Shown in pieces: positions 14,768 to 22,026 of a stretch of 45,190 nucleotides of DNA (its first letter is position 1; every line of letters starts with the position of its first letter). The DNA comes from a virus: the IMG/VR virus record IMGVR_UViG_3300038551_000068, positions 1-45,190 of that record. One strand, 5' to 3'. Below the pieces are notes generated by a model. The model was not told where the DNA came from. It saw nothing but the letters and a program-made list of their open reading frames with translations, and did no database searches. The translations under genes and the position numbers were made by a program.

Positions 14768-14788
14768 TAGGACAATACGTATGATTGC

Positions 14789-14992
14789 CTATTTTGCTGA
14801 CTGATGCTGCACCCCTGGCTTGACGCCCACCATGGCGACGACGGCGCCGACGATAAGCAGCGAGATAAGCGCCGCGCGCCACATGGCGATGCTGTGGACC
14901 GCCGCGACCAAGAAGACCGCGAGCGCGACGATGGCCGATATGGTCAGGAAATCGAGCGTGGATAGGGGGCTGATCTCAGCGAGCGTTGTCAT
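14789..14992 (-). CDS. Small two-helix membrane protein
   Basis: A 67-residue protein with two transmembrane segments (LDFLTISAIVALAVFLVAAV and MWRAALISLLIVGAVVAMVG). AAGGGCACGCCA precedes the ATG at 14992. It overlaps the previous gene slightly and belongs to a row of small membrane proteins. Function unknown. Confidence 0.65.
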   Translation of the reverse strand: MTTLAEISPLSTLDFLTISAIVALAVFLVAAVHSIAMWRAALISLLIVGAVVAMVGVKPGVQHQSAK

Positions 14993-15158
14993 TGGCGTGC
15001 CCTTTCCTGCCGCGAGGCCAGCGGCTAGCCCAATCGCGCCTCGGCTGCTGCCCTTTGTCAGCCTGCCCCTGGTCATCGCGGCACAGGCTTTGCTTGCGCC
15101 GCATGTCGTCCTCCGCCTGCTTGGCAAGGCGATCAATGAAGTCCCGAAGCTCATTCAT
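14976..15158 (-). CDS. Small charged protein
   Basis: A 60-residue soluble protein, MNELRDFIDRLAKQAEDDMR at the start, Arg/Asp-rich throughout. The ATG at 15158 lies inside the end of the previous gene; a GTG at 15170 is an alternative. It is packed between two membrane protein genes and overlaps both. Function unknown. Confidence 0.55.
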   Translation of the reverse strand: MNELRDFIDRLAKQAEDDMRRKQSLCRDDQGQADKGQQPRRDWASRWPRGRKGHANDNAR

Positions 15159-15354
15159 GGCCGCGCCCACGCACCATCGTCGCCGCCTCGCGCAGGATCA
15201 GGATCAACGCAAATATGCCTGCGATCGCCACGAGCGTGCCGCCGAGCATGTAAGAGGGGCTCATGTCGAGCCAAGCCAAGGCCATCGTGTACAGGCCGAT
15301 ACCGAGAAGGCGTGCGATTGAGTGTTCCATGCGCTTCAGAATAAACTCAAGCAT
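15151..15354 (-). CDS. Small two-helix membrane protein
   Basis: A 67-residue protein with hydrophobic segments at about residues 14-32 (LLGIGLYTMALAWLDMS) and 36-56 (MLGGTLVAIAGIFALILIL). GGAGG lies eight bases before the ATG, inside the end of the upstream gene. Function unknown. Confidence 0.65.
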   Translation of the reverse strand: MLEFILKRMEHSIARLLGIGLYTMALAWLDMSPSYMLGGTLVAIAGIFALILILREAATMVRGRGHE

Positions 15355-15733
15355 TGATGCGGCCTCCGCTGATGGCTTCCTCGGCGGCGCCGAGGTCGTC
15401 CGCGTCCGCGCCCTCGACCATCACGCTGATGGTGTCAATCATGGCGTCGGCGCTGAAGCCGCGCGCGGTGCCGCCAAGCACCTCGATCGTGAGGCGGACG
15501 GTCGTTTCCCCGCCATCGGGGTCGTGCACGGTGGCGAGCCTGACGGCGCGGGATGTTGCCTCGCCTTCCTTGGCCTGACGGAGGATTTCCGCGACGGCTT
15601 CGGGGCTATTCATCACGCGGAACCAGCCGCTGCCGATGAAGCACATGCAGCGCCCATCCCCGCTAGAAAAGGGGCGAATACCGAGAACCTCGTCCGGGCT
15701 GCGCACAAATGTATTGTCGTCGAGCTTGATCAT
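15347..15733 (-). CDS. Hypothetical soluble protein
   Basis: A 128-residue protein, MIKLDDNTFVRSPDEVLGIR at the start, with an acidic C-terminus. The composition suggests a compact alpha/beta fold. CAACGGAG precedes the ATG, the same leader as in several other early genes of this phage. I recognise no domain. Confidence 0.7.
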   Translation of the reverse strand: MIKLDDNTFVRSPDEVLGIRPFSSGDGRCMCFIGSGWFRVMNSPEAVAEILRQAKEGEATSRAVRLATVHDPDGGETTVRLTIEVLGGTARGFSADAMIDTISVMVEGADADDLGAAEEAISGGRINA

Positions 15734-15796
15734 GTCGTGTCTCCGTTGCTGTGATGTGATCCTGCCAGCGATCCGGCCGGCGCGGTATGCGGGCGA

Positions 15797-16336
15797 CTAC
15801 TTACGCGTGACGGCCTGCCCAGGCGCACGAACCAAAGCCACGGACTGTGGCTTGGGTGCCGGCAGCGCCTTGGCCTCGCCACGATCCAGGGCGCCATCGA
15901 TGATGGATGCCCACAGGCTCTTGACCGGAGGAGGAGCGCGGTGATCGTCCACCAGAATCTCCGCTGGCCGGTTGATGTCCTCGTGGATGGGATCGAGCCA
16001 GCGGTTCACAATGACGGGCTGGTGCTCGATCTCGGCGATGATGTGCCGCCGCTGTAGCTTGATCAATTCCTTGCGAAGCTCCTCTATTTGGGCGGCCTGC
16101 GCCGCATGGTGATGATGGTGGACGGTGTTGAAGCTGTCTTGGATCACCGTCGATTGCGACGGTGGGCCGTACAAGCGCCTTGCCAAATCCTGATACCCCA
16201 TGAAGCCACAGAACAGCGATGCCACGGACAGGGCCACAAAAAACGGGATCGTGGCCTCGGCATTACTGATCATGCCGTACAGACAAAAGCCCGCCAGCGC
16301 GAAGCAGACGAGCGCCGCGACGTGCCACGGGCTCAT
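15797..16336 (-). CDS. Membrane-anchored protein with coiled coil
   Basis: A 179-residue protein with two N-terminal transmembrane segments (VAALVCFALAGFCLYGMI and IPFFVALSVASLFCGFMG), then a His-rich stretch (HHHHHAAQAAQIEELRKELI) leading into a coiled coil and a polar tail. The start at 16336 is set by the ATGA overlap with the gene before and by AAGGA nine bases upstream. The five-His run could bind metal. Function unknown. Confidence 0.65.
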   Translation of the reverse strand: MSPWHVAALVCFALAGFCLYGMISNAEATIPFFVALSVASLFCGFMGYQDLARRLYGPPSQSTVIQDSFNTVHHHHHAAQAAQIEELRKELIKLQRRHIIAEIEHQPVIVNRWLDPIHEDINRPAEILVDDHRAPPPVKSLWASIIDGALDRGEAKALPAPKPQSVALVRAPGQAVTRK

Positions 16337-16536
16337 CTGGAGCGGTCCTTGCGCACCCAGACGTAGACGATGGCCGGAACGGCCACGATGCCGACTGCGA
16401 TGATATGCCAGCCCCATTCGTGGACGATCAGTCGCCCGGCATGTCCGAATGTCGTCCAGGGGTGCGCCTGCCATCCCAGCCACATGATGCCAAAAAGCGC
16501 GGCCATGGCGATGGCTGATGCGGTGATGAATTTCAT
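16333..16536 (-). CDS. Small two-helix membrane protein
   Basis: A 67-residue protein. Residues 1-24 look like a signal anchor (MKFITASAIAMAALFGIMWL), and a second helix is near the C-terminus (WHIIAVGIVAVPAIVYVWV). AGGAGG precedes the ATG. It is the first gene behind the promoter at 16563-16591. Function unknown. Confidence 0.7.
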   Translation of the reverse strand: MKFITASAIAMAALFGIMWLGWQAHPWTTFGHAGRLIVHEWGWHIIAVGIVAVPAIVYVWVRKDRSR

Positions 16537-16562
16537 GGGGTGTCCTCCTGCGTCCTGACCTC

Positions 16563-16591
16563 AGATTGCCATCACACATGTGATAGGGCAA
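16563..16591 (-). promoter_or_regulatory. Minus-strand promoter with operator in the spacer
   Basis: On the minus strand: TTGCCC, 17 bases, CAATCT. The spacer contains ATCACA-CA-TGTGAT (16571-16584), the same inverted repeat as in other promoters of this phage. On the plus strand a perfect TATAAT (16596-16601) lies next to it, without a good -35 box. Confidence 0.6.
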
Positions 16592-16658
16592 TACGTATAA
16601 TCACCGATCCTTGCGCGGCGATGCGTATTGACCCAAGATGGCGCGACCAGGAGGGCAA

Positions 16659-16850
16659 ATGAGAAAACTGCCGGAAAGTGACATGCTTAGGTCGTGGACC
16701 ATCAAGGTGCATCCGAGCCTGATAGAGGGAATCAAGCGCCATCGCGACAGGCACGCGCCGGGCCGTAGCGTGTCGTCGCATGTGCGCCGCATCCTGTCGC
16801 AGGCTGTCGGGGTGCCGCTGCGTGATGGCGTGCTGGCCGATGCTGATTGA
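16659..16850 (+). CDS. Small putative ribbon-helix-helix protein
   Basis: A 63-residue basic protein. SWTIKVHPSLIEGIKRHRDR followed by SVSSHVRRILSQAV has the order strand-helix-helix of Arc/CopG-type DNA-binding proteins. The ATG at 16659 follows AGGAGGGCAA. As the first gene of the early plus region it may be a regulator. The fold call is tentative. Confidence 0.6.
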   Translation: MRKLPESDMLRSWTIKVHPSLIEGIKRHRDRHAPGRSVSSHVRRILSQAVGVPLRDGVLADAD

Positions 16851-17100
16851 CGAGGGCCTGTCCCTGCCGGCAACGCCGCCGCTCGACCGCGAGGAGGCGC
16901 GCGTGGTGGCGCGGTTTTTCCTGACGTTCCTGCGCGAGTTGCCGTTGCCAGAGTGGGACATGCGCGCCGCGCGTTTTCGCGCGTGGGGAGTTGCCTGCGA
17001 GCGGCGCGGGCTGGCCGGCAAGGGGAAGACGCTGCAAAGCCTCGTGTGGGCGACCGGCGGCGATGCGGAGAAATTGCGCGCGCTTCAGCGGATGCGGTGA
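16840..17100 (+). CDS. Hypothetical small protein
   Basis: An 86-residue protein, MLIDEGLSLPATPPLDREEA at the start, with a helical Arg/Leu-rich body. The start at 16840 overlaps the previous gene by 11 bases; the ribosome binding site is weak, so coupling is likely. Function unknown. Confidence 0.6.
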   Translation: MLIDEGLSLPATPPLDREEARVVARFFLTFLRELPLPEWDMRAARFRAWGVACERRGLAGKGKTLQSLVWATGGDAEKLRALQRMR

Positions 17101-17139
17101 AGGCGCATTTGACGATGACGTATCCTAAAGGAGCGAATG

Positions 17140-17334
17140 ATGGCCTGGATTGACGGTGAGCCGCCTAAAGACGGCAAAGCCTACGTCTGCGAGACCCCGA
17201 GCCATGATGGCCCGCTGTTTCTGCGCTGGTTCAAATACAACGGCGCTGAGATGTGGCGCGATTGGGATGCGGACAGCCACCTTGAGGTGACGCGTTGGCA
17301 CCCCTTGGACGAATCCTTAATGGAGGCGGCGTGA
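17140..17334 (+). CDS. Small phage protein (MAWIDGEPPKDG type)
   Basis: A 64-residue Trp-rich protein (FLRWFKYNGAEMWRDWDADS, TRWHP). The pattern of an N-terminal W-x-x-x-x-P-P-K-D-G and a C-terminal T-R-W-x-P is seen in small phage and prophage proteins of unknown role. AAAGGAG lies six bases before the second of two ATGs. Confidence 0.65.
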   Translation: MAWIDGEPPKDGKAYVCETPSHDGPLFLRWFKYNGAEMWRDWDADSHLEVTRWHPLDESLMEAA

Positions 17335-17537
17335 ACGCTTTGTCGCCCGTTGAAATGCTGCAAAAGCTCCGTGAAGCGGTTGTCCGTGCCGGGAGCCAAA
17401 AGGCCTATGCACAGTCCATCGGCGTCTCGGAGCAGTATGTTTGCGACTGCCTGAAGGGCCGACGCGATATTGGCAAGGCGATAGCAGAGCCGATGGGCTA
17501 TCGGCCGACGACAATTTACATTCCCATCCAATCTTAA
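17331..17537 (+). CDS. Small Cro-like helix-turn-helix protein
   Basis: A 68-residue protein started by GTG at 17331 in a GTGA overlap, with GGAGGCGGC just upstream. The helix-turn-helix is clear: GSQKAYAQSIGVSEQYVCDC then LKGRRDIGKAIAEPMGY. Such short proteins act as Cro-type repressors in many prophages. It is a candidate partner of the XRE regulator at 9892-10191. Confidence 0.8.
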   Translation: MNALSPVEMLQKLREAVVRAGSQKAYAQSIGVSEQYVCDCLKGRRDIGKAIAEPMGYRPTTIYIPIQS

Positions 17538-17548
17538 CGGGGCCCGCC

Positions 17549-17926
17549 GTGACGCTGCTCTACATCAAGAAATACAGCCGCGCCTACATCAAGGCGCACC
17601 CGGATTGGCTTTTTGTTTTCGGAGACAACATGCTGCGTCACGGCTTGGCCGGGCAGGCTGCCGAAGCGCGAGGAGAGCCGAACGCTATCGGCATCGCCAC
17701 CAAGCGCAAGCCGACGATGGAGGCTGACGCTTTCCTGTCCGATCTGGATTACGACAACTGGCTCGCGGCTGAACGGACAACCATGCGCCGACTCATGGAA
17801 GCATCGCAGCGCGGTCGCACGATCATCTGGCCGCTCGACGGCATCGGGACCGGCCTCGCGCGGCTGGAGAAGAACGCGCCGTCGATCTGGGCTGCTATCG
17901 ACAACCTGCGTGCAGCAATCCAATAG
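17549..17926 (+). CDS. DUF7831/macro-like phage protein
   Basis: A 125-residue protein with the motif FVFGDNMLRHGLAGQAAEAR then GEPNAIGIATKRKPTM, followed by LSDLDYDNW and IIWPLDGIGTGLA. The pattern G-D-N-x4-G-x2-G-Q-A and the conserved Gly-rich ending match small phage proteins that resemble macrodomains. These may bind nucleotides such as ADP-ribose derivatives, which would fit an anti-defence role, but this is inference. GTG start with GGGG upstream. Confidence 0.7.
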   Translation: MTLLYIKKYSRAYIKAHPDWLFVFGDNMLRHGLAGQAAEARGEPNAIGIATKRKPTMEADAFLSDLDYDNWLAAERTTMRRLMEASQRGRTIIWPLDGIGTGLARLEKNAPSIWAAIDNLRAAIQ

Positions 17927-17945
17927 GGGCCGACATGCGGTGACG

Positions 17946-17992
17946 CCAGCGTATTTATACGTATTGCCCTGATACGCTGGTGAGCGTATATC
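17946..17992 (+). promoter_or_regulatory. Promoter over a long inverted repeat
   Basis: TTGCCC (17964-17969), 17 bases, TATATC (17987-17992). The -35 box lies in the loop of CCAGCGTAT (17946-17954) / ATACGCTGG (17972-17980). This operator-like repeat differs from the CATCACA type. It drives genes from 18038 on. Confidence 0.7.
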
Positions 17993-18037
17993 TCTCTCAT
18001 CGGGCGGCGATGACCCTCCCAGCAACGGAGAGAGACG

Positions 18038-18274
18038 ATGACATACAGCACCCACTCCAGCGACCTCGGAAACATCACTTTTACGGCTCCGGCCGCTGGC
18101 GATAGCCGCTACGGCTACGTCTGGATTGAAACCGCCGGCGGCAAGCGCCAACAGATTTGTGACGGCGGCGATTTCACGGGCTCGACCCTGTCAGCCACAA
18201 CGGCCAGCCTCAAGGCCACGGCACAGCGGTGGCTTCGTCAGCGGCGCCGGTGGCGCAAGGCGATGGGCGTCTGA
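18038..18274 (+). CDS. Small hypothetical protein
   Basis: A 78-residue protein, MTYSTHSSDLGNITFTAPAA at the start, followed by a beta-rich part (SRYGYVWIETAGGKRQQICD) and a very basic C-terminus (RWLRQRRRWRKAMGV). CAACGGAG precedes the ATG. Function unknown. Confidence 0.65.
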   Translation: MTYSTHSSDLGNITFTAPAAGDSRYGYVWIETAGGKRQQICDGGDFTGSTLSATTASLKATAQRWLRQRRRWRKAMGV

Positions 18275-18311
18275 TACCAGCCAAGCACACCCGCCAGCAA
18301 CGGAGAAGACG

Positions 18312-18620
18312 ATGACGCCCCTTCTGAAATTCCTTGTCGCATACAAACGGTTTTCGGATGCTTATGCCGCCTTTGCCGATGTCTTCGCGGAGACTGATGA
18401 GATAGCAAGGGTACGGGCGGCATATCGCACCATGGAAGATGCCTACCTCTCCGCCTGCGCGCTTGCCACAGAAGAGGCGCTCACCGAAGCGCAAGAGAAG
18501 TGGGTTGCCGCAAGCCCGGAAAGCTCCATTTCCATGTGGCAGGTGGCGACCGTTCGCGAGTGTCGCGAGGCACTGCGGGCCGAGGCCGGCCTCGGAGAAG
18601 ACGATGACCAGGGCAATTGA
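18312..18620 (+). CDS. Small helical hypothetical protein
   Basis: A 102-residue acidic, helical protein (MTPLLKFLVAYKRFSDAYAA at the start). The ATG follows CAACGGAGAAGACG, the recurring early leader. Its last 17 bases overlap the next gene. No family recognised. Confidence 0.65.
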   Translation: MTPLLKFLVAYKRFSDAYAAFADVFAETDEIARVRAAYRTMEDAYLSACALATEEALTEAQEKWVAASPESSISMWQVATVRECREALRAEAGLGEDDDQGN

Positions 18621-18837
18621 CGGGTACGTCGAGGCGGGTCGCCAATACGTTTTACAGGGCGGCACCTATACGGAACATCTTCACGGCGTCGATGGCTGCG
18701 GCCCACGCATGCGGGCGATGTCCAGGGCGATGCAGTGGCAGGGCGTCACCATTTACCACCCGGACGACAGCACCTTTCGCGAGATTGCCGTGCTCGCGTG
18801 GGACGAGGCAGGCCGCAATGGCCTCGTGGCGTGCTAA
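18604..18837 (+). CDS. Small hypothetical protein
   Basis: A 77-residue protein beginning MTRAIDGYVEAGRQYVLQGG. The start uses CGGAGAAGACG, a copy of the previous gene's ribosome binding context. It shares TAATG with the next gene. Function unknown. Confidence 0.65.
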   Translation: MTRAIDGYVEAGRQYVLQGGTYTEHLHGVDGCGPRMRAMSRAMQWQGVTIYHPDDSTFREIAVLAWDEAGRNGLVAC

Positions 18838-19037
18838 TGCCGGCCAAGCAGTCACCCGAGGAACGCGCCGCCCTGGCGCGTGACCTCAAGGCGTGGCGTC
18901 GGTCGCTGTGCCTCACCGTCAGGGGTGCCGCCGCGCGCCTCGGCATCTCCCCGCGCACCGTCGAGGGCATCGAGCAGGGGCGCCCCACGGGGCTTGCTTG
19001 GATGATCCGCGCCAAGATCGGAGCGCCCCATGGATGA
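18837..19037 (+). CDS. Small helix-turn-helix protein
   Basis: A 66-residue protein. LTVRGAAARLGISPRTVEGI is a typical helix-turn-helix, followed by EQGRP as in XRE proteins. There is no other domain. It could be another Cro-like regulator of the early operons. Confidence 0.75.
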   Translation: MPAKQSPEERAALARDLKAWRRSLCLTVRGAAARLGISPRTVEGIEQGRPTGLAWMIRAKIGAPHG

Positions 19038-19251
19038 CATCAGGGAAGGCGCCACCGTCGTGTGGCGGGGACCGGAAACACTCAGCGAGACGCCCGGCAT
19101 GCGCGGCACGGTGGTCAAGGTGGGCAGGACGCGCTTTGATTGCGGGCTAAGCGAGGAAATCACCATTTGGATGCGCTGGGATGCGCGGCACGTCGGTGGG
19201 CAGGTATACGGGGCAGGGCATATCGAATGGCTGGAGGCGCAGGATGCATGA
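19030..19251 (+). CDS. Small beta-rich hypothetical protein
   Basis: A 73-residue protein with an SH3-like pattern (GATVVWRGPETLSETPGMRG, TVVKVGRTRFDCGL). GGAGCGCCCC precedes the ATG. It overlaps both neighbours. Function unknown. Confidence 0.65.
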   Translation: MDDIREGATVVWRGPETLSETPGMRGTVVKVGRTRFDCGLSEEITIWMRWDARHVGGQVYGAGHIEWLEAQDA

Positions 19252-19531
19252 CGTGGACGATCCCCGCCGCGAGTGCATCTTCGCCGACCTGTACCGCGAG
19301 CGGCAACGCGTCGTCGCGGAAATCGCGAGGCTGAAGGCGATCTTGCTCGACATCGATACGATAGGCTGTTGCCTGCGCGAGGGCACCATCGACGTGCAAT
19401 GCGCCATGGACGAGATGCGCGCGGTCGGCATTCCGATCCTCATGGACAACATGACGACGCGCGAGGAGAGGGCGAAGCTCGTGGAGCGGGAATTCGCGGC
19501 AGCCAAGAAGAAGTATGCGGCGAGCAAGTAG
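19244..19531 (+). CDS. Small coiled-coil hypothetical protein
   Basis: A 95-residue, strongly charged helical protein (ADLYRERQRVVAEIARLKAI ... REERAKLVEREFAAAKKKYA). GGAGG lies before the ATG at 19244. The next 208 bases (19532-19739) hold no gene that I can support. Confidence 0.65.
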   Translation: MHDVDDPRRECIFADLYRERQRVVAEIARLKAILLDIDTIGCCLREGTIDVQCAMDEMRAVGIPILMDNMTTREERAKLVEREFAAAKKKYAASK

Positions 19532-19677
19532 CCACAAGCAGTTGTGTGTCCAAGGGAATGAGGCCCAAGCCCTAGGTGGCGCTAAAGACACGCGTACCCG
19601 CGCGGGCACATGCGCGGCGAAATCACATAACTGTCACGGATTGGCTTAGGCCGGGACTTGACGCCGTGCTTAAATGC

Positions 19678-19715
19678 GAAAGCCCCGGAGCCGGCCATGG
19701 CTCGACGGGGCTTTC
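19678..19715 (+). terminator. Strong hairpin in the helicase leader
   Basis: GAAAGCCCCG / CGGGGCTTTC form a 10-bp stem that encloses a second stem GAGCC/GGCTC. It ends 24 bases before the helicase start, followed by CTGATCTC rather than a T run. It may be a weak terminator or attenuator controlling helicase expression. Confidence 0.55.
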
Positions 19716-19739
19716 TGATCTCACGGGGAGGCATCCCGA

Positions 19740-21011
19740 ATGACTTACACGAGCATACCTGTCGCACGACCCCACCTCAACGGAAAATCGCCGCACGGCC
19801 AGCCTGACGCAAGATCTCGCCAAGGTGATGCAGCAAGGCCGCAGGCTCCGGACTTCGCTGCGTTCTGGGATGGCGAGGAACAGCCCAAACCCACGCCAGC
19901 ACTGATCAAGCGCGTTCTGCCGCGCGATGGCCTCGTGATGCTGGGCGGCAAGTCCGGCGCTGGCAAAAGCTATGTGGCTGTCCATCTGGCCATATGCCTT
20001 GCGGCCATGACGCCATGGTTCGGCAATGCCCCCCGCATGCAGAGCAACGTGCTCTACATTGCCGCCGAAGGCGGGCCGAACATGGTTCCGCGCATCGCCG
20101 CCGCGAAAAAGGCCGCGGGGATCTCCGATAGGCTCCCCATCCGCGTCATCAGGAGGGCTGCGTTTCCGGCCGGGGACGAGGAGTTCGCCGCGTATGTCCA
20201 GCATGTGGCTTCCGAAGTAAAGGCTATGCGGGAAAGAACCAAGATCGCGAACACGGTGATCATCACGGACACGGTGTCAGCGGCATTCACGCTTGAGGAC
20301 GAGAACGCCGCGTCCGACGTGGTCAAGCTGTGCAAGAGGGCGCGCGCGATCGGGGATGCGTGCCAAGCGCTCCACATCCTCGTCCACCATTTCGGCAAGG
20401 ACGAGGAACGGCTTTTTCGGGGGTCTTCTGCCTGGCGGGACAACATCGACCATGGATTCTCGATCTTCACCGAGCGCGCGAACCGGACAGCCGAGACAGC
20501 CGTCAGGAACATCAACATCGAGAAGTCACGCATGGGGCCGGAGGGCAAATTGTCCGGCTTCACGCTGGCGGACATGCCCATCGGCCTGGACGAGGACGGA
20601 GACGAGTGGGTGGAAGCATATGTCCGGCCCGTCGATTACAAGGAAATCGTGAAGGACAGCCCGGACAAAGCGGACATGTCCGGGAAAACCTCCAAGGCTG
20701 GCAAGGTCTTGCGGGACAGCTTCAATCACGCCCTGCTCGCCAAGGGCGCACGGCATAGCGTTGGGATCGGAGGGCCCGGACAAGTTTTTGTCCGGGCTGT
20801 CCGGCTGGTGGATGTCCGGGATGAATTCTACCGCAGATACCCATCGGACAGCCCGGACACGATCTCGAAAGCGTGGCGCCGCGAGCAGGAGGCCATCGCC
20901 AAACACGGTCTTGGGTACGCCACGGAGCGCGATAAGCGCGAAATTGCGTGGATGTGGCGCCGCGACATGCAGGAAGATGCCCAGATGTCACCATCTGATG
21001 ATTATTCATGA
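19740..21011 (+). CDS. RepA-type replicative helicase (RecA-fold AAA_25)
   Basis: A 423-residue protein. Residues about 75-84 form Walker A (GGKSGAGKSY), followed by LYIAAEGG, TVIITDTVSAA (Walker B) and HILVHHFGKDEERLFRGSSA, as in the hexameric RepA helicase of RSF1010 and many phage/plasmid homologues. It probably unwinds the phage origin. GGGGAGG precedes the ATG. The C-terminal 130 residues contain GPGQVFVRAVRLVDV, encoded by DNA full of CGGACA/TGTCCG repeats. No primase domain was found in or near the gene. Confidence 0.88.
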   Translation: MTYTSIPVARPHLNGKSPHGQPDARSRQGDAARPQAPDFAAFWDGEEQPKPTPALIKRVLPRDGLVMLGGKSGAGKSYVAVHLAICLAAMTPWFGNAPRMQSNVLYIAAEGGPNMVPRIAAAKKAAGISDRLPIRVIRRAAFPAGDEEFAAYVQHVASEVKAMRERTKIANTVIITDTVSAAFTLEDENAASDVVKLCKRARAIGDACQALHILVHHFGKDEERLFRGSSAWRDNIDHGFSIFTERANRTAETAVRNINIEKSRMGPEGKLSGFTLADMPIGLDEDGDEWVEAYVRPVDYKEIVKDSPDKADMSGKTSKAGKVLRDSFNHALLAKGARHSVGIGGPGQVFVRAVRLVDVRDEFYRRYPSDSPDTISKAWRREQEAIAKHGLGYATERDKREIAWMWRRDMQEDAQMSPSDDYS

Positions 21012-21128
21012 AATCGGACAATCGGACATGTCCGGACAAAAGTCGGACAATGTCCGGAGATAGTTGGAGGACAAACGGACAGACGGACATTCTCCCCTTA
21101 AGGGGAATGTCCGATGTCCGGTTGTCCG
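20662..21128. repeat. Cluster of CGGACA/TGTCCG repeats with nested palindrome; candidate origin
   Basis: By hand I count 20 hexamers CGGACA or TGTCCG here: nine in the helicase 3' coding part (20662-20859) and eleven in 21015-21128. At 21076-21120 they build a nested inverted repeat around the perfect palindrome CCCCTTAAGGGG (21094-21105): CGGACA / TGTCCG outside and CGGACAT / ATGTCCG inside. Clustered repeats beside a RepA-like helicase are typical of iteron origins. Regulatory binding sites are an alternative. Confidence 0.6.
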
Positions 21129-21171
21129 AAAAGATGAACAGGTATACCACGCGATCACAACGGAGAGAGCA

Positions 21172-21648
21172 ATGCGCGTTTACATCGATTGCGAGTTCGA
21201 CGGATTCGGCGGGGATCTGATTTCCATGGCGCTCGTGACCGAAGACGGGCGCGAATGGTACGAGTGCTGTGCGGTCAACGGGAGGAAGTTGGAACCCTGG
21301 GTGTGGGACAACGTTATTCCGGTCTTGGGGAAGGCGCCGACCCCCTTCTCGGCGTTCCTGACGTCGCTGGCAGGTTTCATGGCGACGCTCGAGGGATGCG
21401 AGTTCATCGCCGACCACCCCGCTGACTTCACGCACCTGTGCACCGCCATGGACCGCATGAGCGCTGACCAGGACTTCCGCATCCCCATCGCGTGCACCAT
21501 GACGCTGCTGCGTGGCTCGCCCGACATCGCCTCGGATGTGCCGCACAATGCGCTGCATGACGCGAGGGCGCTGAAGATGTGGCATCAGCAAGCCATAGCG
21601 TTGCCAACCAGCAACACCGACGCCCGCAAAAACATCCTCACCGAATAG
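21172..21648 (+). CDS. DEDDh-type 3'-5' exonuclease
   Basis: A 158-residue protein of the DnaQ-like fold. Motif I is YIDCEFDG (Asp and Glu), motif II region has IADHPADFTHL, and motif III is HNALHDARAL (His-X4-Asp). Its short length resembles the Rv2179c-like phage and bacterial exonucleases. It would remove nucleotides from DNA or RNA 3' ends. CAACGGAGAGAGC precedes the ATG. It follows the repeat cluster directly. Confidence 0.82.
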   Translation: MRVYIDCEFDGFGGDLISMALVTEDGREWYECCAVNGRKLEPWVWDNVIPVLGKAPTPFSAFLTSLAGFMATLEGCEFIADHPADFTHLCTAMDRMSADQDFRIPIACTMTLLRGSPDIASDVPHNALHDARALKMWHQQAIALPTSNTDARKNILTE

Positions 21649-21736
21649 CCCCTTGCGACATCCGCCCAAATCACGACAGCTAGCCATGAGCCGGGGACGT
21701 GGCGAGCACCGGCGGTCAATCACGAAGGGACAGACC

Positions 21737-22003
21737 ATGGGTCACGTTGTTCTGAATTCCGGAGCCTGCACGGGCGTCGAGGTGCCGATCACGCAGGAGG
21801 GTGCCGAGGCTGTGCGCTTCACGTTCAACCCCTCAGGCCTTGAGAGCGTCAACCGCATCAAATCGCTTGCCGCCGCGCTCATCTCGGAGATGAAGGCGCA
21901 GCAGGCTGCCAAGCCGGAGGCCGGGCGCGAATTCGCTGTAGCGGTCACTGAAGTGCAAACGGCATCCATGTGGGCAGTGGCCGGGGCAACCAAGGGCCTG
22001 TGA
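21737..22003 (+). CDS. Small hypothetical protein
   Basis: An 88-residue protein, MGHVVLNSGACTGVEVPITQ at the start, with a central helix (VNRIKSLAAALISEMKAQQA). AAGGGACAGACC precedes the ATG. The next gene uses nearly the same leader (GGGGACAGACA), suggesting joint expression. Function unknown. Confidence 0.7.
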   Translation: MGHVVLNSGACTGVEVPITQEGAEAVRFTFNPSGLESVNRIKSLAAALISEMKAQQAAKPEAGREFAVAVTEVQTASMWAVAGATKGL

Positions 22004-22026
22004 AGCCACCAATGAGGGGACAGACA

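Noticed and set aside
15740-15800. Possible promoter before the gene at 15733
   Set aside because: The leader ATCACATCACAGCAACGGAG matches other early genes, but the -10 place reads CAGGAT and there is no -35 box.
19532-19677. A tRNA-like or other RNA gene between 19531 and the helicase leader
   Set aside because: No cloverleaf could be drawn. The GC-rich inverted segments are short and imperfect.
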